Shown piece after piece: positions 7,762 to 14,991 of a DNA stretch of 32,394 bases (position 1 is its first letter; each line of letters starts with the position of its first letter). The notes under the pieces are model-generated. The model saw nothing but the letters and a program-made list of their open reading frames with translations, searched no databases and was not told the origin of the DNA. A program made the position numbers and the translations under genes. The DNA is from Halalkalibacter akibai JCM 9157 (GTDB lineage Bacteria; Bacillota; Bacilli; Bacillales; Bacillaceae_D): the NCBI RefSeq assembly GCF_000513135.1, contig NZ_BAUV01000046.1, positions 1 to 32,394 on the forward strand. The letters run 5' to 3'.

Positions 7762-8762
7762 CGTTTACTGTTTTGAAACCCGGACTTTTAACTACGATTC
7801 AAGATTTAGGTAGATATGGTTACCAAAAATACGGTGTTATTGTAAGTGGAGCAATGGATTCTTTTTCAACACGTCTTGCAAATTTAATCGTTGGAAATAA
7901 CGAACAGGAAGGTGTATTAGAAATAACACTAAACGGTCCTGTGCTACGTTTTGAAGAGGATACTCTCATTGTGATAACAGGAGCCGATCTTTCGCCCGTT
8001 ATTGATCAAAAGAGAGTTTCATTGAACAAACCTATTTATGTTAAAGGAGGAGCCATTCTTTCATTTGGTCCAGTTAAATCTGGGTGCAGAAGTTATTTAG
8101 CTTGTGCTGGTGGTTTTGCAATTGAAGAAATATTAGGTAGTAAAAGTACATACATAAGAGCGGGCATCGGTGGATTTGAAGGAAGAGCTCTGAAACAAGG
8201 TGATAGGGTTAAGTGTAAGCCCCCATCTGATTTAGCAAGGAAGTTAATAGCGCAACTCAGATTAATAGGTGGTGGCTCGAGTTTTCAGTCAGCAAAATGG
8301 TCAGTTAGTCAAAGAAAACAGTCTTCAAAAGGAGAGAGTATAGTTCATCTTATACGAGGATCTCATTTTGACCTTTTTACAGAAAAAAGTATAAAAGCTT
8401 TGTTTCACCAACGATTTACTGTCAGTCAGAATTCAGACCGAATGGGTTATCAACTAACAGGATATTCACTACAAACGAGAAAAGCTGTCGACATATTCTC
8501 TGAAGCGATCGCGTTTGGAACTATTCAAGTACCAGCTGAGGGCAACCCAATTATTTTACTTGCGGATCGTCAAACCGTTGGTGGTTATCCAAGAATTGCA
8601 CAGGTCATTGCCACAGACCTAGATGTGATTGCTCAGTTAAAACCAGGAGATGTTGTGAAATTTGAGGAAATCACTTTAGCCTCCGCAGAACAGCTATATC
8701 TTGAACGCGAACGAGAGCTAATGAATATGAAAACGGGTATCTCATTAAAAATGGTGTTTTAA
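7758..8762 (+). CDS. pxpC: 5-oxoprolinase subunit C (KipA-type)
   Basis: Partner of PxpB in the 5-oxoprolinase complex; in B. subtilis the homologue is KipA, the antagonist of KipI. Family hallmarks: the opening KPGLLTTIQDLGRYGYQ, GAMDSFSTRLANLIVGN, GADLSPVI, and near the C-terminus EGNPIILLADRQTVGGYP. Length (334 residues) is typical. The ATG overlaps the pxpB stop by 4 bases and lies behind GGGAGGAGG in the pxpB 3' end. The pxpA ATG follows 45 bases after the stop, with no terminator between, so the three genes form one operon. Confidence 0.93.
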   Translation: MTFTVLKPGLLTTIQDLGRYGYQKYGVIVSGAMDSFSTRLANLIVGNNEQEGVLEITLNGPVLRFEEDTLIVITGADLSPVIDQKRVSLNKPIYVKGGAILSFGPVKSGCRSYLACAGGFAIEEILGSKSTYIRAGIGGFEGRALKQGDRVKCKPPSDLARKLIAQLRLIGGGSSFQSAKWSVSQRKQSSKGESIVHLIRGSHFDLFTEKSIKALFHQRFTVSQNSDRMGYQLTGYSLQTRKAVDIFSEAIAFGTIQVPAEGNPIILLADRQTVGGYPRIAQVIATDLDVIAQLKPGDVVKFEEITLASAEQLYLERERELMNMKTGISLKMVF

Positions 8763-8807
8763 ACATAAATAGCAAAAATAAAAACTAGATAGAAAAGGGA
8801 GGATGAG

Positions 8808-9563
8808 ATGAGTTACATTGATATAAATTGTGATCTTGGGGAAAGTTTTGGGGAGTTTGTGATTGGTCAGGATGATCAAATATTACCCCACATCACCTCA
8901 GCTAATGTGGCTTGTGGTTATCATGCAGGTGACCATAACGTGATGGCAAAGACGGTTAAGCTCGCTGCTGTCAATAACGTAAAAATCGGAGCACATCCGG
9001 GTTATGCTGATTTGTCTGGTTTCGGTAGAAGAGTAATAGACACAACACCGGATGACATTTATCATTTTACGATTTATCAAATTAGTGCCTTGCAAGGGTT
9101 TTGTCATATAAACAAGACTTCCATACACCATGTAAAACCGCATGGCGCTCTTTATAACGTGGCAGCTGCTAATAGGGAAGTTGCACAAGCTATTGCGAAC
9201 GCTGTTTATGATTGTAACCCCAATCTTGTCTTGTATGGCTTAGCTGGAAGCGAACTAATAAAGGCAGGAGTAGAGAGAGGTTTAAAAGTTGCGAATGAGG
9301 TGTTTGCTGATCGGACTTATCAAGCTGATGGAACATTAACTCCTAGAACGCATGTGAACGCCTTGATTAAAGACGTTGAATCAGCGGTGAGTCAAGTTAT
9401 AAACATGGTAAAGAACAAGGTTGTTAAAGCAGTTGATGGTTCGCTCGTTCCTATTCAAGCTGACACAGTGTGTGTCCATGGTGATGGAGAACATGCATTA
9501 GCATTTGTACTAGAATTAAATAAGTGTTTAGAGGAAAACGATATTAAGGTACATTCACTTTAA
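8808..9563 (+). CDS. pxpA: 5-oxoprolinase subunit A (LamB/YcsF family)
   Basis: Catalytic subunit family of bacterial 5-oxoprolinase, working with PxpB and PxpC. Recognised by MSYIDINCDLGESFG, SANVACGYHAGDH, GAHPGYADLSGFGRR, VKPHGALYN, EVFADRTYQADGTLTPR and CVHGDGEHAL; the conserved His/Asp residues fit the (beta/alpha)-barrel active site. Full length (251 residues). GGGAGG precedes the ATG. In B. subtilis ycsF comes first, with ycsG (NRAMP-like), ycsI and kipR; here the order is pxpB-pxpC-pxpA with no transporter or KipR-type regulator adjacent. A terminator follows. Confidence 0.95.
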   Translation: MSYIDINCDLGESFGEFVIGQDDQILPHITSANVACGYHAGDHNVMAKTVKLAAVNNVKIGAHPGYADLSGFGRRVIDTTPDDIYHFTIYQISALQGFCHINKTSIHHVKPHGALYNVAAANREVAQAIANAVYDCNPNLVLYGLAGSELIKAGVERGLKVANEVFADRTYQADGTLTPRTHVNALIKDVESAVSQVINMVKNKVVKAVDGSLVPIQADTVCVHGDGEHALAFVLELNKCLEENDIKVHSL

Positions 9564-9566
9564 TTT

Positions 9567-9620
9567 AAAAAAGGATGATCCGTGGTCAATAAACAGACTG
9601 CGAATCATCCTTTTTGTTTT
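9567..9620 (+). terminator. Intrinsic terminator after pxpA
   Basis: AAAAAGGATGAT (9568-9579) pairs with ATCATCCTTTTT (9604-9615) around a 24-base loop, followed by a T-rich tail. Confidence 0.8.
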
Positions 9621-9690
9621 ATTAAAATAGTATTTAGCAGGAGGTCGAGATAGAAAAACAGAAATAGAAACTGTTATGATACTTTATCGA

Positions 9691-9720
9691 ATAAACGCGT
9701 TAAAGGTTAATCGCGTTTAT
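9691..9720. promoter_or_regulatory. Inverted repeat upstream of the YitT-like gene
   Basis: ATAAACGCG (9691-9699) and CGCGTTTAT (9712-9720) are perfect 9-bp arms with a 12-base spacer. They end 8 bases before the -35 box at 9729. No T run follows, so an operator is likelier than a terminator. The binding protein is unknown. Confidence 0.35.
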
Positions 9721-9728
9721 GTATGTGT

Positions 9729-9757
9729 TTGCTAGGTAATTTTTTACTTATTATAAT
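9729..9757 (+). promoter_or_regulatory. Sigma-A promoter of the YitT-like gene
   Basis: TTGCTA (9729-9734), 17 bases, consensus TATAAT (9752-9757). The predicted leader is about 100 bases. Confidence 0.65.
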
Positions 9758-9865
9758 AGGGATAACAGGGAAAAGAAGTTGTTATATTGATAAATTAATT
9801 TACCGACAGAAAACGATTTCAATATACTAATCTATCTTTAAATAAACAGAAAGGAAGTGACTCAT

Positions 9866-10480
9866 ATGAAATGGTTAAATGTCATCCTAGGCTGCTTAGT
9901 CGTTAGTTTAGGTGTGTTAGTTTTACAAAATTCATTAGTAACTACTGGAGGAACAGCTGGATTGGCTTTGAGTTTAACTTATGCTATCCAACTACCATTT
10001 TCAGTAGTGTTCTTTATTATTAATATTCCGTTTTATATTTTAGCCGTCTTGAAGCTTGGATGGAGTTTTACTTTAAGAACTCTTTTTGCAGTTACTACAC
10101 TTTCGGTGCTAACGGAAGTTGTTCAATTTTTACCTGCTTTCTCCATTTCGCCTTGGATTGGAGCTATTTTAGGCGGGATTGTTTGTGGTTTAGGTTTGTC
10201 GATCTTGTTCCTGAATGGAGCTTCTCTTGGAGGGGCAAATATCTTGAGTTTGTATCTCCAACAGAAATTTTCCTATGATCCGGGTAAAACCACTTTTGCA
10301 TTTGATTTTTTTGTTATTGTTATCGGATTATACTCTATCGGACTTGTAAGAGGGTTTTACTCTATTTTGTCTATTATCATGATCTCTTATATAATCAGTT
10401 ATTTCAAAGGGAGAATTGCATCACAACATCAACCTAAGCATAAAACGGTTAGAAACACAGCACAACCGAGTGTTTCATGA
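9866..10480 (+). CDS. YitT-family integral membrane protein
   Basis: Polytopic membrane protein of 204 residues with about five hydrophobic segments. The opening (LVVSLGVLVLQNSLVTTGGTAGLA) and LGGANILSLYLQQKF are typical of the YitT/DUF161 family, whose transport or other function is unknown. Most YitT proteins are ~280 residues with a soluble C-terminal DUF2179 domain; this one ends in a short basic tail, so it is the membrane part only. The GTG at 9857 lies inside the ribosome site AAGGAAGTG; the ATG at 9866, 6-7 bases after it, is the likely start. Single-gene unit with its own promoter and terminator. Confidence 0.8.
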   Translation: MKWLNVILGCLVVSLGVLVLQNSLVTTGGTAGLALSLTYAIQLPFSVVFFIINIPFYILAVLKLGWSFTLRTLFAVTTLSVLTEVVQFLPAFSISPWIGAILGGIVCGLGLSILFLNGASLGGANILSLYLQQKFSYDPGKTTFAFDFFVIVIGLYSIGLVRGFYSILSIIMISYIISYFKGRIASQHQPKHKTVRNTAQPSVS

Positions 10481-10507
10481 TACTAGTTAGCCTGAATATT
10501 GACAAGA

Positions 10508-10536
10508 AGACGCATAAATAAAGATGCGTTTTTTTG
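10508..10536 (+). terminator. Intrinsic terminator after the YitT-like gene
   Basis: ACGCAT (10510-10515) pairs with ATGCGT (10524-10529), followed by seven T. The stem is short but the T run is good. Confidence 0.65.
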
Positions 10537-10738
10537 TTTGGGGGAAATTGTTTGTTAGTAAGGCTGACAAAAGAGAGGTTATCCCACTAATTAGTTGAAT
10601 AAGTATTACTTTATGGTTCTTTTCACTAGGATGGTTGCAATTAAGTACTAGATGAGAATTAAAGTAAAAAGAAGCAATTAAGAGAATGAAGAAAAGCATA
10701 AACAACCAAATATATTTGATCAATAGAAGGTGAACAAA

Positions 10739-11275
10739 ATGACAATCAATCTGCAGCCTTTATTATTCAAACATGCTAAGCCATTATTTGTTTTTGAAAA
10801 AGAAAATAGGGAGTTTTTTGAACAGTTAGTACCAAGTAGAGGCGAGTCCTATTACCATTACGATTTTTTCCTAACATGCTTACGAGATCTTTTAAAAGAA
10901 CAAAAATTAGGAGAAGGACAATATTATTTAATTACAAATGAGAAAGGAGCTATTGTAGGAAGGATTAATCTTTTTAATATTGAAAGAGTCCCTTTCTTTA
11001 AAGCTGAACTTGGATATCGAATAGGAAAAGATTATGTGAGAAAAGGTTTTGCCACGGCGGGAGTTCGTTTATTAATGGAGAAAGTCCAAAGAGAGCATGG
11101 AAAATTTGTAATAATTGCAAAAACAACAAATCAGAATGTTGGTTCACAGAGAATATTGGAAAAAGGTGGATTTGTTCCAAGGTCTAAAAAAGTTAATGAG
11201 TTGGAAACACTTGAAAGCAAGCATGATTTTTTAGAATACTATTGGAGTAATATTGCAGCAAATGAAATACTTTAA
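10739..11275 (+). CDS. GNAT-family N-acetyltransferase, RimJ/RimL type
   Basis: Acetyltransferase of 178 residues that would use acetyl-CoA; the target cannot be told from sequence. The RimJ/RimL-like pattern is visible: ELGYRIGKDYVRKGFATAG (acetyl-CoA binding loop), then KTTNQNVGSQRILEKGGFV (motif B, asparagine plus the GF turn typical of ribosomal-protein alanine acetyltransferases). A GTG at 10730 is in frame but lies in the ribosome site AGAAGGTG; the ATG at 10739 has correct spacing. The 250 bases upstream lack a clear promoter. No operon partner. Confidence 0.82.
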   Translation: MTINLQPLLFKHAKPLFVFEKENREFFEQLVPSRGESYYHYDFFLTCLRDLLKEQKLGEGQYYLITNEKGAIVGRINLFNIERVPFFKAELGYRIGKDYVRKGFATAGVRLLMEKVQREHGKFVIIAKTTNQNVGSQRILEKGGFVPRSKKVNELETLESKHDFLEYYWSNIAANEIL

Positions 11276-11400
11276 AAACTGAATTTGTGACAGGGATCAA
11301 AATATCCAAATTTTTTGTGAGGTTATTTTAATAATGATAGGCTAAGCACAAGTTTTATAAGTGTTTGAACGCTTTCGAATAACGAATAGATTTTTTAATA

Positions 11401-11417
11401 TGTCAAATTTTCTGACA
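11401..11417. promoter_or_regulatory. GlnR/TnrA-type nitrogen box upstream of alsT
   Basis: TGTCAAATTTTCTGACA fits TGTNA-N7-TNACA exactly and has 5-bp inverted ends. Its centre (11409) is about 51 bases upstream of the transcription start predicted from the promoter at 11425-11453, the position from which TnrA activates several B. subtilis promoters. Confidence 0.65.
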
Positions 11418-11424
11418 CTTATAC

Positions 11425-11453
11425 TTTACAGGTGGATGCAACAAGTGTATATT
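11425..11453 (+). promoter_or_regulatory. Candidate sigma-A promoter of alsT
   Basis: TTTACA (11425-11430), 17 bases, TATATT (11448-11453). The GlnR/TnrA box ends 7 bases before the -35 box. Confidence 0.55.
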
Positions 11454-11496
11454 AGAAAAGTATTCTGAAAATTCTTTTATATGAGAGGTGTTCATC

Positions 11497-12906
11497 TTGC
11501 AGGCAATTATTGATTTTCTTAATGGATTTTTATGGACTTATGTTGTAATTGGAGGTTTGCTTGGTGCTGGTTTGTACTTTACATTTAAGATTAAGTTTAT
11601 GCAGTTCCGCTCTATCGGAGAGATGTTCCGCGTAGTATTCGAGAAATCAAAAGATGTAGAGGGTATGAAAAGTATTAGTCCGTTTAAGTCTTTTGCAATT
11701 GGAGCAGCAACGCGTATTGGTACAGGTAACCTTGCTGGGGTAACTGTTGCTATCGCTTTAGGAGGACCGGGAGCAGTTTTTTGGATGTGGGTTGTAGCGT
11801 TACTAGGTGGTGCAACAAGCTTCATTGAAAGTACATTAGCTCAAGTTTATAAAATCAAAGATAAGGAATCATATCGTGGTGGGCCTGCTTATTATATTGA
11901 AAAAGGTTTAGGACAAAGATGGTTAGGGATTGTTTTTGCAGTATTAATTGCAATTACATTTGGTCTTATATTTAATTCAGTTCAAAGTAACACAATTGCT
12001 GGTGCATTCGACAATGCATTTGGACTCAGCCCTTGGGTAATGGGAGCAGTTATGACCGTGCTTGCTGGTGTCATCATTTTCGGTGGTGTTCATCGTATTG
12101 CTAACTTCTCAAGTGTCATTGTTCCGATCATGGCTATTTTATATATTGTTATTGCGTTAGTAGTTGTCGTAATGAATTTCACTCAAATTCCAGCTGTATT
12201 AGGTTTAATTGTTCGTAGTGCGTTTGGTTTTGAACAAGCGCTTGGTGGAGGTATTGGAGCTGCAATCATGATGGGTGTTCGTCGTGGTCTGTTCTCGAAC
12301 GAGGCTGGAATGGGTAGTGCGCCCAATGCAGCTGCTACAGCAAGTGTATCTCACCCAGCGAAGCAAGGTTTTGTTCAAACTTTAGGTGTGTATATTGATA
12401 CATTAGTTGTTTGTTCGGCAACAGCATTTATTATTTTATTGAACACTGATTATCACTTAAGTGAAGCAGAAGGAATTCAATTATTACAAAACTCGTTAAG
12501 CTTACAAATTGGCGGATGGGCGAGTTACTTCATTGCTGCAGCAATCTTTATGTTTGCATTTAGTTCAATTATCGGAAGTTACTACTATGGTGAAACGAAC
12601 ATTGAATTCATCAAGAAAAATAAAGCAGCAGTTAATGTATACCGCGTATTAACGATGGGCTTTGTATTCTTCGGTTCTGTCGCTAGTTTAGGCCTTGTTT
12701 GGGATTTAGCTGATTTGTTCATGGCATTAATGACAGTGATTAACGTTGTTGGGATCCTTTTACTTGGTAAGATTGCCTTTAAGGTCCTTAAAGATTATGA
12801 GGAGCAACGAGCTAAAGGAATTGATCCTGTCTTTGATCCACATAAGCTTGGTATTAAAAATACAGAAGCATGGGATGAAGAGAAAAAAGACAAATTGGTT
12901 GGTTAA
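11497..12906 (+). CDS. alsT: Sodium:alanine/glutamine symporter, AGCS family
   Basis: Cation-coupled importer of neutral amino acids (alanine, glycine or glutamine), about 469 residues with some ten membrane segments. AGCS hallmarks: RIGTGNLAGVTVAIALGGPGA, FIESTLAQVYK, RGGPAYYIEKGLG, the GMGSAPNAAATA segment, and FAFSSIIGSYYYGE. The C-terminal tail (DPHKLGIKNTEAW) resembles Bacillus AlsT. An in-frame GTG at 11488 is part of the ribosome site GAGAGGTG; TTG at 11497, 6 bases later, is the likely start. It has its own promoter and terminator, and the GlnR/TnrA box links it to nitrogen supply, favouring a glutamine-related role. Confidence 0.9.
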   Translation: MQAIIDFLNGFLWTYVVIGGLLGAGLYFTFKIKFMQFRSIGEMFRVVFEKSKDVEGMKSISPFKSFAIGAATRIGTGNLAGVTVAIALGGPGAVFWMWVVALLGGATSFIESTLAQVYKIKDKESYRGGPAYYIEKGLGQRWLGIVFAVLIAITFGLIFNSVQSNTIAGAFDNAFGLSPWVMGAVMTVLAGVIIFGGVHRIANFSSVIVPIMAILYIVIALVVVVMNFTQIPAVLGLIVRSAFGFEQALGGGIGAAIMMGVRRGLFSNEAGMGSAPNAAATASVSHPAKQGFVQTLGVYIDTLVVCSATAFIILLNTDYHLSEAEGIQLLQNSLSLQIGGWASYFIAAAIFMFAFSSIIGSYYYGETNIEFIKKNKAAVNVYRVLTMGFVFFGSVASLGLVWDLADLFMALMTVINVVGILLLGKIAFKVLKDYEEQRAKGIDPVFDPHKLGIKNTEAWDEEKKDKLVG

Positions 12907-12919
12907 GTTTTAAGGAGAG

Positions 12920-12963
12920 AGTTATCTGAAGAGGCCAAAAACCTTTTCAGGTAACTTTTTTTG
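12920..12963 (+). terminator. Intrinsic terminator after alsT
   Basis: A 15-bp stem (AGTTATCTGAAGAGG with its complement at 12942-12956, two wobble pairs) is followed by eight T. Confidence 0.88.
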
Positions 12964-12995
12964 TTAAATACAAATTAAAGATTGTACTCAAACTC

Positions 12996-13024
12996 TTTAG
13001 AAATTTCAGTATACATGGTAAAAT
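12996..13024 (+). promoter_or_regulatory. Candidate sigma-A promoter of the RDD gene
   Basis: TTTAGA (12996-13001), 17 bases, TAAAAT (13019-13024), with an extended -10 (TGG before TAAAAT). Confidence 0.5.
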
Positions 13025-13063
13025 TTAGGTAAACTAAATAAAAAAATGGGGGTATGACCTAAA

Positions 13064-13558
13064 TTGAATGAAGAGTTGGCAAACAATAACCAAGTATGGG
13101 TCGGGAAATTATTAAATAGAGATCAAAGAGCAGGTGGAATCATTCGGTTGTGCGCGGGTTTTTTTGATTTTATTTTTGTGTCATTACTATTAATTATAAC
13201 TAGTGCTATTACGACTTCTTGGATGATTGTTCAATCTGAATCGCCATCTGATAACATAGAGTATATTAGGAGATATATGTGGGAAAATGAATTTCATCTT
13301 TACTTGATTAATTGGGTCATTATTTTTCTTGTTTTTCTCGCACTTCACGTTATTTATACAGTCAAGGGGAGAAGGAGCATTGGGATGAGAATGGTTGACT
13401 TGTATGTGTATAATGAGCATGCTGAGCAACCGAGTGCTTTTCAGTTTTTTACTAGAGAAATGCTAAAGTATGTATTATTCCCATTTTTTATTATGTCTTT
13501 CGGGAAAAATAAGAGAACGTTATATGATATCGTGACAAAAACGTATTTAATTAAATAA
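13064..13558 (+). CDS. RDD-family membrane protein
   Basis: Small integral membrane protein (164 residues) of the RDD family, whose roles are mostly unknown; some members affect ion or salt tolerance. The family pattern is present: AGGIIRLCAGFFDFIF in the first membrane segment, GRRSIGMRMVDLYVYN after the second, REMLKYVLFPFF in the third, and the closing KRTLYDIVTKTYLI. The start is a TTG, 10 bases after GGGGG; the ATG at 13054 runs into a stop at once. The 3' end shares a bidirectional terminator with the convergent hxlR-type gene. Confidence 0.75.
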   Translation: MNEELANNNQVWVGKLLNRDQRAGGIIRLCAGFFDFIFVSLLLIITSAITTSWMIVQSESPSDNIEYIRRYMWENEFHLYLINWVIIFLVFLALHVIYTVKGRRSIGMRMVDLYVYNEHAEQPSAFQFFTREMLKYVLFPFFIMSFGKNKRTLYDIVTKTYLIK

Positions 13559-13564
13559 TTCTGT

Positions 13565-13606
13565 AAAAAAGACACGTTGGTGAAATTTGACCAACGTGTC
13601 TTTTTT
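13565..13606. terminator. Bidirectional terminator between the RDD gene and the HxlR gene
   Basis: Perfect 17-bp complementarity (AAAAAAGACACGTTGGT and its complement, 8-base loop) gives T runs on both strands. The stop codon of the minus-strand regulator begins at its edge. Confidence 0.93.
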
Positions 13607-13914
13607 CAAGTCCATTTCTCGCCCCAGTTTTGTATGGATATGATAACCGGTTGTAGAGCCAGACCTTTTTCTGTTAACTCATATTCAATTCTAACAGGTT
13701 TCTCTGGGAACACATTTCGAACAATAATGTCTTGTTGTTCTAGTTCTTTCATTCGTTCTGTTAATATACGGTCACTCATCTCTGGAATTTGTGCTTTGAT
13801 GTCTTTAAAACGTTTAGGACCGTCCAAGAGGACTCGGATGATTAATCCCGTCCATTTTTTTCCTAATAACTCAATGGCTAATTCGTATTTGGGACACATT
13901 TGACTGTAATCCAT
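13606..13914 (-). CDS. HxlR-type (DUF24) winged-helix regulator, YodB/CatR-like
   Basis: Transcription regulator of 102 residues. The conserved start MCPKYELAIELLGKKWTGLII, then DGPKRFKDIKAQIP and RMKELEQQDIIVRNVFPEKP, is the HxlR/MarR-like winged helix. It has a single cysteine, Cys7, the position that senses quinones and electrophiles in B. subtilis YodB and CatR, so a redox-sensing repressor is likely by analogy. GAGGTGAT precedes the ATG. The gene is divergent from the UspA gene, and no oxidoreductase or dioxygenase target is adjacent, so its targets are probably elsewhere or itself. Confidence 0.85.
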   Translation of the reverse strand: MDYSQMCPKYELAIELLGKKWTGLIIRVLLDGPKRFKDIKAQIPEMSDRILTERMKELEQQDIIVRNVFPEKPVRIEYELTEKGLALQPVIISIQNWGEKWT

Positions 13915-14060
13915 ACTATCACCTCGATTACCTATAGTTTACCACATGCTCTCTAATTAGATAAATATCCGTCATTTAAAATCCAAATAGTATTATTCCA
14001 CATTGCTCTTTTTATGCATATAAAGGTGTAAAAAGAGATTTGATTTCGGGGGTGACATTT

Positions 14061-14471
14061 ATGTTCGCTAACCTAGTACTAGCAGTTGATGGATCTGAAC
14101 CATCTTTAAGGGCATCTGAACAAGCGCTGGTTTTAGCTGAAAAAAGTCAAGGATATGTTTATTTAGTTTATGTAGTGGACCGTTATGAAAGGAGAAAAAA
14201 TAACAAACAACCATTTGATCATATGTCAAAAAAACAGATTGAAGAAATAAAACAGATAGAAAGAAAGGCTCGTTCTAAACAAATTAACGTTCAAGTAATA
14301 ATTCTAAAAGGTGAGCCAGCAAAAGCCATATTGAATTTTGCAAACGAAAAAGCAGTCGATTTAATTGTAGTTGGAAGCAGGGGGTTAAACCATTTACAAC
14401 AGTTAGTATTAGGGAGTGTCAGTTATAAAATAATGAAGAATGCTCCGTGTTCCGTGTTGATTGTAAAGTAA
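14061..14471 (+). CDS. Universal stress protein, UspA family
   Basis: Soluble nucleotide-binding stress protein of 136 residues. The opening (NLVLAVDGSEPSLRASEQA) and the ATP-binding pattern G-x2-G-x9-G-S (GSRGLNHLQQLVLGSVS) place it in the ATP-binding branch. A TTG at 14040 is in frame but the ribosome site GGGGGTGA at 14048 fits the ATG at 14061. It is divergent from the HxlR gene. UspA proteins are often induced in stationary phase or energy stress; no specific regulator site was recognised here. Confidence 0.88.
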   Translation: MFANLVLAVDGSEPSLRASEQALVLAEKSQGYVYLVYVVDRYERRKNNKQPFDHMSKKQIEEIKQIERKARSKQINVQVIILKGEPAKAILNFANEKAVDLIVVGSRGLNHLQQLVLGSVSYKIMKNAPCSVLIVK

Positions 14472-14503
14472 TAAAATAAGGCAATCTTTTCAAGAAAAAA
14501 ACG

Positions 14504-14533
14504 TTGACCTCTCATTTTTATCTGTTATATAAT
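14504..14533 (+). promoter_or_regulatory. Sigma-A promoter of the 46-residue gene
   Basis: TTGACC (14504-14509), 18 bases, consensus TATAAT (14528-14533). Among the strongest promoter matches in the window, giving a leader of about 45 bases. Confidence 0.75.
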
Positions 14534-14585
14534 AACTTTAAATAAATTATATTGTATTATTACAGAGTAAAGGAGAGGATTGGTA

Positions 14586-14726
14586 ATGAGTAGACAGGAA
14601 CGCGAAAACATGATCACATTTTTAACGAAGGTACAGGGTTTTACTGAAGGGAAATTAATGATGATGACAGATGCCGATATTGAACATTTGTATACACGTG
14701 CTTATATTCTTCAGGAAAAAAACTAA
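14586..14726 (+). CDS. Small conserved-type protein, BH0509-like
   Basis: A 46-residue gene starting MSRQERENMITFLTKVQGFTE and ending LYTRAYILQEKN. The start RQERENMI with an acidic TDADIEHLY segment resembles the small BH0509-family proteins of Bacillus; I recognise it from memory only and no function is known. Evidence that it is real: a near-consensus promoter, the ribosome site AAAGGAGAGG 7 bases before the ATG, and an 18-bp terminator right after the stop. Predicted soluble and largely helical. Confidence 0.78.
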   Translation: MSRQERENMITFLTKVQGFTEGKLMMMTDADIEHLYTRAYILQEKN

Positions 14727-14740
14727 TGGATTTATAGGGA

Positions 14741-14782
14741 AAAAAGGTCTGAACAAAAGTAACTTTTTGTTCAGACCTTTTT
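14741..14782. terminator. Intrinsic terminator after the 46-residue gene
   Basis: AAAAAGGTCTGAACAAAA (14741-14758) and its perfect complement (14765-14782) with a 6-base loop. Its 3' arm also carries the -35 box of the next promoter. Confidence 0.92.
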
Positions 14783-14795
14783 CTTATAGTATAAT
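14767..14795 (+). promoter_or_regulatory. Promoter of the 32-residue gene, overlapping a terminator
   Basis: TTGTTC (14767-14772) lies inside the 3' arm of the preceding terminator; 17 bases on is TATAAT (14790-14795). The predicted start point is near 14802, 12 bases before the ribosome site. Confidence 0.6.
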
Positions 14796-14826
14796 ATCCT
14801 CATTCGTTTACATAAGGTGGGTCGTC

Positions 14827-14925
14827 ATGAGAATGTCAAATAAAAAATTATTTATAATTATTTCTGTGATTGTAGCATTATATGGTATTTCTTATTGGGT
14901 AATAGGGGATATACTTACTAGATAA
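14827..14925 (+). CDS. Very small single-pass membrane protein
   Basis: A 32-residue reading frame, MRMSNKKLFIIISVIVALYG then ISYWVIGDILTR: a short basic N-terminus, then one hydrophobic helix (about residues 8-27) and a short tail. AAGGTGGG lies 5 bases before the ATG, a promoter lies just upstream and a terminator just downstream, so this is a compact complete unit. I do not recognise the family. Single-helix peptides of this type can regulate membrane proteins or be type I toxins, but nothing here shows which. Confidence 0.65.
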   Translation: MRMSNKKLFIIISVIVALYGISYWVIGDILTR

Positions 14926-14933
14926 TATAATAA

Positions 14934-14976
14934 AAAGGCCTGCAGCTAATGTGTGTCAGCTGTAGGCCTTTGTTTT
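14934..14976. terminator. Bidirectional terminator, 32-residue gene and mgtE
   Basis: AAAGGCCTGCAGCT (14934-14947) pairs with AGCTGTAGGCCTTT (14958-14971), one wobble, with A and T tracts on both sides. It serves both convergent genes. Confidence 0.88.
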
Positions 14977-14991
14977 GTTTAATCGACGGTT

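Larger units (their letters stand above)
9564..9865. other. Gene-free stretch between pxpA and the YitT-like gene
   Basis: It holds the pxpA terminator, a 9-bp inverted repeat and a sigma-A promoter (listed separately). AGGAGGTCGAG at about 9640 resembles a ribosome site but has no usable start codon after it. I see no gene. Confidence 0.6.

Noticed and set aside
10487-10723. Minus-strand 78-codon frame with two hydrophobic segments
   Set aside because: It would need a TTG start without any ribosome site, and its 3' end runs through the terminator of the YitT-like gene. The hydrophobicity is explained by the AT-rich sequence.
11365-11380. TTTGAACGCTTTCG as a CcpA site upstream of alsT
   Set aside because: It differs from the cre consensus at two conserved positions and has no dyad support; too weak to call.
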